In this document: positions 5,928 through 11,339 of the stretch, in pieces
Numbering within the stretch: position 1 is the first letter of the stretch
Layout: each line of letters starts with the position of its first letter
Assembly: GCA_051891435.1 (NCBI GenBank)
Contig: JBJFFE010000033.1
Coordinates: 1-11,339 of the forward strand
Reading direction: 5' to 3'
Origin: UMGS1933 sp051891435
GTDB lineage: Bacteria; Bacillota; Clostridia; TANB77; CAG-508
Length of the DNA stretch: 11,339 nt
Position numbers and translations under genes: made by a program
Notes under the pieces: generated by a model
What the model saw: only the letters and a program-made list of their open reading frames with translations
What the model was told of the DNA's origin: nothing
Databases searched by the model: none

Positions 5928-6725
5928 TTGAATTGGTTTGAAAATTTAAGCCCAGTAATTCAAGCATTGATAGCAACTACATTTACTTGGGCTGTAACTG
6001 CACTTGGGGCTTTAATAGTATGCTTTTTTAAAGAAATGGATAAAAAATTATTAGATACTATACTAGGCTTTAGTGCTGGAGTAATGATTGCTGCATCATT
6101 CTGGTCTTTACTGTTACCTGCACTTGAATTATCTAATGAACTGGGATACATAGAATGGTTATTACCAGCATTAGGTTTCTGTATTGGAGGATTATTTGTT
6201 TTATTGTCTGATAAACTTTTAGATAGAGCATTAAGAAATAAAAGACATGTTAGTGATAAAATTTCATTAAAAAGAAGTATATTACTAATATCAGCAATAA
6301 CAATTCACAATATACCAGAAGGTATGTCAATTGGTGTTGCATTTGGTGGAATAGCAAGTGGAATTCCGGGGATGACTTTAATAGGGGCTGTTATGCTTGC
6401 AATTGGTATAGGAATTCAAAACTTCCCAGAAGGTGCAGCAGTATCCTTACCTTTAAGAAGTGAAGGCTATTCAAGATTTAAAAGCTTTATGCTTGGGCAG
6501 GCATCAGCATTAGTAGAACCTATATCAGCAATAATAGGTGTAATTTTAGTATTATCTATAAGAAGTATATTGCCATTTATGCTTGCTTTTGCATCAGGAG
6601 CAATGATAGTAGTAGTTGCCAGAGAATTGTTGCCAGAGTCAGTAAGAGAAAATAAAAATTTAGCTACATTAGGTTTAATAACAGGATTTTTACTAATGAT
6701 GATATTAGATGTTGCTTTAGGTTAA
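5928..6725 (+). CDS. ZIP family divalent metal transporter (GufA type)
   Basis: This is a 265-residue integral membrane protein with about eight hydrophobic segments (roughly 13-34, 44-66, 76-94, 117-141, 149-174, 187-211, 213-231, 246-264). It carries the two ZIP metal-site motifs in the fourth and fifth helices: HNIPEG at 127-132 and QNFPEG at 164-169, plus a glutamate in GQASALVEP at 190-198. The QN form of the second motif and the PEGAAVSLPLR context are those of the GufA branch. ZIP proteins move zinc, iron or manganese into the cytoplasm; the exact metal cannot be read from sequence. The start is TTG, supported by GAGGTGA six bases upstream and by the absence of a better start in front of the first helix. 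It stands alone after the tuf terminator. A short palindrome near the ribosome binding site might be an operator. Confidence 0.9.
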   Translation: MNWFENLSPVIQALIATTFTWAVTALGALIVCFFKEMDKKLLDTILGFSAGVMIAASFWSLLLPALELSNELGYIEWLLPALGFCIGGLFVLLSDKLLDRALRNKRHVSDKISLKRSILLISAITIHNIPEGMSIGVAFGGIASGIPGMTLIGAVMLAIGIGIQNFPEGAAVSLPLRSEGYSRFKSFMLGQASALVEPISAIIGVILVLSIRSILPFMLAFASGAMIVVVARELLPESVRENKNLATLGLITGFLLMMILDVALG

Positions 6726-6758
6726 CAATTAAAAAATTAATAAAATATATAATATCCC

Positions 6759-6787
6759 TTGCTTTTTTACAAATAAAATAATAAAAT
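6759..6787 (+). promoter_or_regulatory. Probable plsX promoter
   Basis: TTGCTT (6759-6764) and TAAAAT (6782-6787) are 17 bases apart. Transcription would begin near 6794, so a start codon at 6804 would have only ~10 bases of leader. That favours the ATG at 6825. Confidence 0.5.
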
Positions 6788-6824
6788 AGGAAAATAAAAA
6801 AGTATGAAAGAAAGGGATTTTATA

Positions 6825-7848
6825 ATGAAAATAATTTTAGATGCAATGGGTGGAGATAATGCACCAGATGCTACAATTAAAGGTGCTGTCAAAGCTATCA
6901 AAGAAATAGAATCAGAAATTTTATTAGTAGGAAATGAAGATATAATTAATTCAAAAATAAAAGAATTTTATGGAAAAGAAAATATATCAGAAATATCTGA
7001 TAAAATAACAATTTATAATACTACAGAAACAATAGAAATGGAGGATATTCCAACACAAGCAATAAAACATAAAAAAGACTCATCAATGGTAGTAGGATTT
7101 AACCTTTTAAAAGAAGGCAAAGGAGACGTATTTATTTCTGCAGGTAATTCAGGAGCATTACTTACAGGAGCAACTCTTTTAGTTGGTAGAATAAAAGGTG
7201 TAGATAGACCTGCAATGGCACCAATGCTTCCATCATATAAAAAAGGTTTATTACTAATGGATGCAGGGGCAAATACAAATTGCAAGCCAATAAATTTGCT
7301 ACAATTTGCACAAATGGCTAATATTTATCTACAAAAAATACACAATATAGAAAAACCGGTAATAGGCTTATTAAATATAGGAACAGAAGAAACAAAGGGA
7401 AACGATTTAATGAAAGAAAGCTACCAGCTTTTAAAAGAAAAATCAAAAGAATATGGAATAAATTTTGTACGGAAATGTAGAAGGAAGAGAAGCATTTTCT
7501 GGCGAAATAGATGCTATAATAACAGATGGATTTACAGGAAATATCTTTTTAAAAACAATAGAAGGATTTGGAAAATTTGTAAAAAGATCTTTAACAGAAA
7601 ATTTGAAAAGAAATATATTAACAATGCTTGGATCTATTCCAGCAATGCCATCAATAAAAAAATTTGCAAAATCTATGGATTATAAAGAATATGGGGGAGC
7701 ACTATTTTTAGGAGTAAAACAACCAGTAGTAAAAGCACATGGAAGTAGTGATGAATATTTATTTTACTTTACAATAAAACAAGCAGAAAAATTCGCAAAA
7801 AGTAAAGCTGTAGAAGTGATGAAAGAAGAATTCGAGAAGAATAAATAA
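6825..7848 (+). pseudogene. plsX: Phosphate acyltransferase PlsX, interrupted by a one-base frameshift
   Basis: PlsX converts acyl-ACP to acyl-phosphate, the acyl donor for PlsY in the first step of membrane phospholipid synthesis in most Gram-positives. From the ATG at 6825 the protein begins MKIILDAMGGDNAP, the family N-terminus, with AAAGGG at 6811-6816; an in-frame ATG at 6804 would add seven residues and lacks a good ribosome binding site. SAGNSGALLTGATLL, DRPAMAPMLPS and MDAGANTNCKP follow in the first frame. After codon 215 (GTA at 7467-7469) one extra base, C at 7470, shifts the frame. The true continuation GNVEGREAFSGEIDAIITDG, TGNIFLKTIEG and GGALFLGVKQPVVKAHG runs in the next frame to a stop ending at 7848. 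Skipping that base gives 340 residues, the normal length. As written, translation of the first frame continues with unrelated residues to 7685. This is either a sequencing or assembly error or a recent mutation, since both halves are otherwise undamaged. Confidence 0.88.
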
Positions 7849-7859
7849 AAAATATAGGG

Positions 7860-7893
7860 CAACCAATGGTAACTAATGTCAACCAATGGTTGC
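7860..7893. repeat. Paired CAACCAATGGT repeats after plsX
   Basis: CAACCAATGGT occurs at 7860-7870 and 7880-7890, exactly 20 bases apart. The second copy is extended into a near-perfect palindrome CAACCAATGGTTG (7880-7892). GCAACCA (7859-7865) can also pair with TGGTTGC (7887-7893). There is no T-run, so termination would be weak. Two half-palindromes about two helical turns apart could bind a regulator of the downstream gene; this is a guess. Confidence 0.4.
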
Positions 7894-7984
7894 TAAAATA
7901 TTTACTATCAGTAAAAATTTTATATTGACATTTTATACATAAAAACGACACAAAAATATATGCAAAAATATAATATAAAAATGC

Positions 7985-8014
7985 TTGCAAAATATAATAT
8001 AAATAGATTATAAT
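7985..8014 (+). promoter_or_regulatory. Probable promoter of the pilin-like GLUG gene
   Basis: TTGCAA (7985-7990) is followed after 18 bases by TATAAT (8009-8014). The region contains an imperfect direct repeat: 18 bases from 7986 match 19 bases from 7961 apart from one missing A. The surrounding 7894-8050 is very AT-rich and holds nothing else I can identify; a TTGACA at 7925-7930 has no matching -10. Confidence 0.5.
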
Positions 8015-8066
8015 AAAAACATATTCGGAAAGAATAAAAATATAAAAATATTAAGGAGGAAAAATA

Positions 8067-9344
8067 GTGAGAAAAACAAAAGAGCAAAAACAAAAAACAA
8101 ACAAAGGTATAACACTTATTGCGTTAATAATTACAATAATTGTTATGCTAATATTAGTTGCTGTAACAATAACAATAGCAGTAAATGGAGGACTATTTGA
8201 ATATGCAGGAAGAGCAGGAAAAGAAACAAACGAGGCAATAAAAAATGAACAGCTACTAGCAGAAGGAATAATAAATGGGCAGACAATAGACGATATAGTA
8301 GGAATAGCAGTAAAAGATGATTGGTATGGAATAACAGAAGAAATGGAAACACAAGAAGGAGTAACAGAATACCATATACAAAGCTGTGCAGAATTAAAAA
8401 AGTTTGCTAATGCAGTAAATGCAGGCAATGACTTTGCAGGAAAAACAGTATACTTAGATAAAAACTTAGACTTACAAGGAAATGAAAGTAAACAATGGAC
8501 ACCAATAGGAGTAGATGAGAGGCATACGTTCAATGGAATATTTGATGGAAAAAATCATTTTATAAGTGGTATATATATAGATGGAAATATGTTATATGCC
8601 GGATTATTTGGATTTGCTGGTAATTATGAAAGTACAAATATAATAAAGAACTTGGGAATCAAAAATAGTCATATAAGTTCTAATAATGGACATGTTGGGG
8701 GAATAGTAGGATATAGCTGTGCTATAATTTCATACTGCTATAATGAAGCAGAAATAAAATGCTTTGGAGGTGATAATAAAACTGGTGGTATTTGTGGAAC
8801 AAATGATAATATAATTAAGAATTGTTATAATATAGGAACAATTCTTGGAACAGGTAACTCATCATTTGTTGGGGGCATAGCAGGAGACAATGAATATACT
8901 ATTATATCTTGTTATAATAAAGGTACAATAATAGGAGAGAATGCTTATATGATTTCTGGAATTGCTGGAACTGTAGGCACATTCGAAGATTGCTATAATG
9001 CAGGAATTTTAAAGGGAACAGCCCAAGAAGCTTATGGAATTTGTTGTAATGGCGAAATGTTTGTAAACTGCTATAATATTGGTACAAACAGTGGAAACTT
9101 TGAATATTTTGGGCCAATTAATAATAAAGAAGAATATATTTCTTCTCATACAAATTGCTATTATTTATCTGATGTAGCAGAAGATAATGATGTTGAAGGA
9201 GCAGTTGAAGCAAAAACATCAGCTTTTATGAAAACACAAGAATTTGTAGACATATTAAATAATGGTAGAACTGGCAGTGAAGCAATTTGGAAAATGGACA
9301 CTAACAATATAAATAATGGATACCCAATATTATTTTGGCAATAA
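8067..9344 (+). CDS. Pilin-like N-terminus plus GLUG-repeat surface protein
   Basis: This is a 425-residue protein. Residues 1-13 are basic and polar (MRKTKEQKQKTNK), followed by G14 and a hydrophobic stretch ITLIALIITIIVMLILVAVTI (15-35). This is the class III/type IV prepilin arrangement with expected cleavage after G14. The usual Glu at mature position 5 is Ala here, a variant I associate with Clostridia proteins carrying KGITLIALVITI leaders. From about residue 150 come glycine-rich repeats of GLUG type: WTPIG, FNGIFDGKNHFISGIYI and LFGFAG, then units of GGI-G... ending in CYN. The cysteine-tyrosine pairs fall at 224, 253, 282, 309, 335 and 364, a 26-29 residue period suggesting a beta-helix-like stalk. 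The C-terminus is NNGYPILFWQ. The start is GTG with AAGGAGG seven bases upstream. It is probably displayed at the surface as an adhesin or pilus-associated protein; the ligand is unknown. It is monocistronic, between its own promoter and a terminator. Confidence 0.8.
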   Translation: MRKTKEQKQKTNKGITLIALIITIIVMLILVAVTITIAVNGGLFEYAGRAGKETNEAIKNEQLLAEGIINGQTIDDIVGIAVKDDWYGITEEMETQEGVTEYHIQSCAELKKFANAVNAGNDFAGKTVYLDKNLDLQGNESKQWTPIGVDERHTFNGIFDGKNHFISGIYIDGNMLYAGLFGFAGNYESTNIIKNLGIKNSHISSNNGHVGGIVGYSCAIISYCYNEAEIKCFGGDNKTGGICGTNDNIIKNCYNIGTILGTGNSSFVGGIAGDNEYTIISCYNKGTIIGENAYMISGIAGTVGTFEDCYNAGILKGTAQEAYGICCNGEMFVNCYNIGTNSGNFEYFGPINNKEEYISSHTNCYYLSDVAEDNDVEGAVEAKTSAFMKTQEFVDILNNGRTGSEAIWKMDTNNINNGYPILFWQ

Positions 9345-9433
9345 ATTTATGTAGTTGGGGGACATGATTTAAATGTATTAAAATCTGATGAAATTTAAGA
9401 AAAATGATTAAAAATTATTAATAAAAGTATATG

Positions 9434-9470
9434 AAAAACTGATTCAAATTAAAAAAGAATCAGTTTTTTT
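9434..9470 (+). terminator. Intrinsic terminator after the GLUG gene
   Basis: AAAAACTGATTC (9434-9445) pairs perfectly with GAATCAGTTTTT (9457-9468), ending in a seven-T run at 9464-9470. The ~90 bases between the stop codon and this hairpin show no other feature. It separates the surface-protein gene from the rpsB operon. Confidence 0.88.
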
Positions 9471-9512
9471 GTAACCTTACGAAAACACGATTTAAAAATA
9501 TACGTAAAATGG

Positions 9513-9542
9513 TTGACAAACCAGCACTAAAATTGGTATAAT
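9513..9542 (+). promoter_or_regulatory. Consensus sigma-A-type promoter of rpsB-tsf
   Basis: TTGACA (9513-9518) and TATAAT (9537-9542) are both perfect consensus hexamers, with an 18-base spacer. It is the strongest promoter in the window. The transcript would start near 9549, leaving a leader of about 113 bases. Confidence 0.88.
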
Positions 9543-9548
9543 ATACGA

Positions 9549-9661
9549 GTTGAAAAATACGCACGTAAAGTAGCAGTTTAAGATTGTGCTTTTAAATTTT
9601 AAAAGTGTTCTTAAATGTTAAATACTTTGCGGAGGAAAAACAAAAAGGGAGGAATTTTAAA
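9549..9661 (+). promoter_or_regulatory. rpsB 5' leader
   Basis: This leader of about 113 bases contains a short palindrome CTTTTAAA-T-TTTAAAAG (9589-9605) and two Shine-Dalgarno-like runs, GGAGG at 9631-9635 and AAGGGAGG at 9645-9652. Only the second is correctly placed for the S2 start. The first could act as a standby ribosome site, or the leader could be where S2 controls its own synthesis as in other bacteria. I see no match to a known leader fold. Confidence 0.35.
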
Positions 9662-10438
9662 ATGGCAGTAGTTGCAATGAAACAATTATTGGAAGCAGGT
9701 GTACATTTCGGACACCAAACAAAAAGATGGGACCCTAAAATGGCTGAGTATATATATCAAGCTAGAAATGGTATCCATATTATCGATTTACAAAAGACAT
9801 CTAAAAAAATTGATGAAGCTTATAACTTTATCAAAGAAGTATCTGAGGAAGGAAAAGATATTCTTTTCGTAGGAACAAAAAAACAAGCACAAGAATGTAT
9901 TAAAGAAGCAGCATTAAAATCTAACATGTTCTATGTAGACCAAAGATGGTTAGGTGGAATGCTTACAAACTTTAGAACAATTAGAAAAAGAGTAGAAAGA
10001 TTAAACAAATTAGAAGAAATGCAACAAGATGGAACATTTGATGTATTACCTAAAAAAGAAGTAGCAGCATTAAAAAATGAAATGGAAAAACTAGAAAAAA
10101 ATCTTGGTGGTATAAAAAATATGACAAAATTACCAGGAGCAATGTTTGTAGTTGACCCTAAAAATGAAAGAATAGCTGTTCTAGAAGCTAAAAAATTAAA
10201 TATTCCAATCGTAGGGTTAGTAGATACAAACTGCAGTCCTGAAGATGTAGATTACCCAATTCCAGGAAATGATGATGCAATTAGAGCTGTAAAATTAATT
10301 ACAGATGTAATGGCAAATGCAATTATAGAAGGAAGACAAGGCGAAATGGTAGAAGCTACTCCAGTAGAAGAACAAAATACTACTGAAGAAGTAACAGATA
10401 TGGAACAAGTTGTAGCAAACGAAGAAACAGCAGAATAA
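9662..10438 (+). CDS. rpsB: 30S ribosomal protein S2 (uS2)
   Basis: S2 joins the 30S subunit late, bridging head and body, and helps recruit S1 and mRNA. The 258-residue product starts MAVVAMKQLLEAGVHFGHQT, the family N-terminus, and continues with IYQARNGIHIIDLQKT, ILFVGTKKQAQ, DQRWLGGMLTNFRTI, LPGAMFVVDPKNE and IPIVGLVDTNCSP. The last ~27 residues are an acidic, probably flexible tail, variable in the family. I chose the ATG at 9662 over the longer in-frame GTG at 9605 because AAGGGAGG lies nine bases before it and the extra 19 residues are not part of S2. It is the first gene of the rpsB-tsf operon, under a consensus promoter, and is followed by a long palindromic gap before tsf. Confidence 0.97.
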   Translation: MAVVAMKQLLEAGVHFGHQTKRWDPKMAEYIYQARNGIHIIDLQKTSKKIDEAYNFIKEVSEEGKDILFVGTKKQAQECIKEAALKSNMFYVDQRWLGGMLTNFRTIRKRVERLNKLEEMQQDGTFDVLPKKEVAALKNEMEKLEKNLGGIKNMTKLPGAMFVVDPKNERIAVLEAKKLNIPIVGLVDTNCSPEDVDYPIPGNDDAIRAVKLITDVMANAIIEGRQGEMVEATPVEEQNTTEEVTDMEQVVANEETAE

Positions 10439-10480
10439 TAGTTACTATTTAGTCTTATATAAAATTAAAATTTATACTGT

Positions 10481-10601
10481 ATCAGCCGTTTTGTATATTT
10501 TTTTAAAAGTCAAATTTGACAGCCCATAGAGGCGGGGGAAGACCCGCGTATGCCTTGGAGAATTTGAACTTTTAAAAAAATCATACAAAAGGTAGGCTGA
10601 T
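10481..10601 (+). repeat. ~120-nt nested palindromic element or structured RNA between rpsB and tsf
   Basis: The element is built of successive matching arms. ATCAGCC (10481-10487) pairs with GGCTGAT (10595-10601), and TTTTGTAT (10489-10496) with ATACAAAA (10583-10590). Bases 10498-10510 pair with 10568-10580, and CAAATT (10511-10516) with AATTTG (10561-10566), with a single bulged A at 10567. The stem encloses a GC-rich core (10517-10560) containing GCGGG (10532-10536) opposite CCCGC (10543-10547) and CCA opposite TGG. A weaker outer pairing TTACT/AGTC with GACT/AGTAA may extend it to 10442-10612. It has no T-run on the 3' side and no ORF. I do not recognise the family. It could be a MITE-like insertion or an RNA controlling tsf. 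Confidence 0.65.
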
Positions 10602-10641
10602 TATGACTAGTAATAAATAATTTTTGTGAGGAGGTAAATTT

Positions 10642-11339
10642 ATGATATCAGCAGCATTAGTTAAAGAATTAAGAGAAAAAACAGGTGCAGGTATGATGGA
10701 CTGCAAAAAAGTTTTAACAGAAACAGACGGAGATATGGAAAGAGCAGCAGAATTATTAAGAGAAAGAGGAATAACAAAAGCAGCAAAAAAATCAGATAGA
10801 ATTGCAGCAGAAGGTTTAGTATATTGTTATTTATCAGATGATAAAAAAGTAGGAGCTGTTTTAGAAGTTAATGCAGAAACAGACTTCGTTGCAAAAAATG
10901 ATGAATTTAGAAAATTTGTTGCAGATACAGCAAAACAAGTAGCAGTAAATAATCCAAAAGATGTTGAAGAATTACTAGCTCAAAAAGCATTAGTTGATGG
11001 AACAAAAACAGTTCAAGATATATTAACAGACAAAATTGCAACAATAGGTGAAAATATGTCTGTAAGAAGATTTGTAAGATTTGAAACAGAAGGATTTTTA
11101 GTAAGCTATACACATGGTGATGGAAAAATAGGAGTTCTAGTTGACTGTGCAAATGGTGATGAAACAGTTGCAAAAGACGTATGTATGCAAATAGCAGCTG
11201 CAAAACCAGAATACTTAAATAGAGAAGAAGTTCCAGCTGACCAAGTAGCTCATGAGATGGAAATATTAAAAGCACAAGCTATGAATGAAGGAAAACCAGA
11301 AGCAATAGCTGAAAAAATAGTTCAAGGAAGAATTGGAAA
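10642..11339 (+). CDS. tsf: Elongation factor Ts (3' truncated by window edge)
   Basis: EF-Ts is the nucleotide-exchange factor that releases GDP from EF-Tu. The visible 232 codons begin with the UBA-like N-terminal domain and EF-Ts signature 1, LREKTGAGMMDCKKVL at 10-25, followed by signature 2, EVNAETDFVAKNDEF at 75-89. The TDFV at 80-83 is the segment that contacts the EF-Tu G domain. The core subdomains follow (SVRRFVRFE, SYTHGDGKIGVLVDC, VCMQIAAAKPEYL). No stop is reached; Firmicute EF-Ts is usually around 290-310 residues, so the last fifth to quarter is missing. AGGAGG (10629-10634) lies seven bases before the ATG. It is co-transcribed with rpsB, but the palindromic element in the 203-base gap may adjust its expression. 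Confidence 0.97.
   Translation, partial: MISAALVKELREKTGAGMMDCKKVLTETDGDMERAAELLRERGITKAAKKSDRIAAEGLVYCYLSDDKKVGAVLEVNAETDFVAKNDEFRKFVADTAKQVAVNNPKDVEELLAQKALVDGTKTVQDILTDKIATIGENMSVRRFVRFETEGFLVSYTHGDGKIGVLVDCANGDETVAKDVCMQIAAAKPEYLNREEVPADQVAHEMEILKAQAMNEGKPEAIAEKIVQGRIG

Noticed and set aside
6804..6824. Earlier ATG for plsX
   Set aside because: It has no good ribosome binding site, would lie only ~10 bases after the predicted transcription start, and adds residues absent from the PlsX family.
7465..7848. Separate small gene starting at TTG in the second plsX frame, or programmed frameshifting
   Set aside because: It is plainly the C-terminal part of PlsX and has no ribosome binding site. 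There is no slippery run, and plsX is not known to use programmed frameshifting, so a simple one-base insertion explains it.
8051..8533. 160-codon open frame on the minus strand
   Set aside because: It lies opposite the pilin-like gene, has low-complexity Ser/Phe/Ile/Val composition, and has no ribosome binding site or recognisable motif. It is an antisense shadow.
9605..9661. GTG start giving a 277-residue S2
   Set aside because: The extra 19 residues do not belong to S2, and the best Shine-Dalgarno is immediately before the ATG at 9662.
10907..11275. 122-codon Leu/Phe-rich open frame on the minus strand
   Set aside because: It is antisense to tsf. The leucine richness is simply the complement of GAA/CAA/AAA-rich codons.
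1..11339. tRNA or rRNA genes and CRISPR arrays
   Set aside because: No cloverleaf-like sequence with a T-arm motif, no rRNA segment and no regularly spaced direct repeats were seen on either strand by eye.

Overview
The window is AT-rich DNA of a Gram-positive, Clostridia-like bacterium. The signs are near-exclusive AGA for arginine, A/T third positions, strong GGAGG ribosome binding sites, GTG and TTG starts, a 137-residue S12 of the low-GC Gram-positive type, and the classical rpsL-rpsG-fusA-tuf order. An uncultured, host-associated Clostridia member is the best guess, but this is inference. Every gene I accept is on the + strand.

Layout. (1) 2-793 is the 3' part of a formylglycine-generating-enzyme-like (SUMF1, C-type-lectin fold) gene. 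Its last ~120 bases switch abruptly to GC-richer codons of NNC/NNT form and are followed at once by a 14-bp perfect inverted repeat. This looks like the variable region of a diversity-generating retroelement (DGR) target; no reverse transcriptase or template repeat lies in the window. (2) 811-1130 holds a GC-richer non-coding stretch, a strong terminator and a doubtful SSB-like ORF. (3) 1131-5869 is the str operon (rpsL, rpsG, fusA, tuf) with its own promoter, structured intergenic regions, a probable internal promoter before tuf, and a terminator after tuf. (4) 5928-6725 is a GufA-type ZIP metal transporter. (5) 6825-7848 is plsX, complete in homology but broken by one extra base. (6) 8067-9344 is a pilin-like surface protein with GLUG-type repeats, closed by a terminator. 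(7) 9513 to the end is the rpsB-tsf operon with a near-consensus promoter and an unusual ~120-nt nested palindromic element between the genes; tsf runs off the window.

How it fits together. Most of the window is core translation machinery: S12, S7 and S2 of the small subunit, EF-G for translocation, EF-Tu for aminoacyl-tRNA delivery, and EF-Ts for recycling EF-Tu. Between these blocks sit accessory loci that are probably surface-exposed: a retroelement-diversified lectin-fold protein and a pilin-like GLUG protein. The most interesting biology is the DGR target at the left edge. The next most interesting are the palindromic elements in the fusA-tuf and rpsB-tsf gaps and the plsX frameshift.
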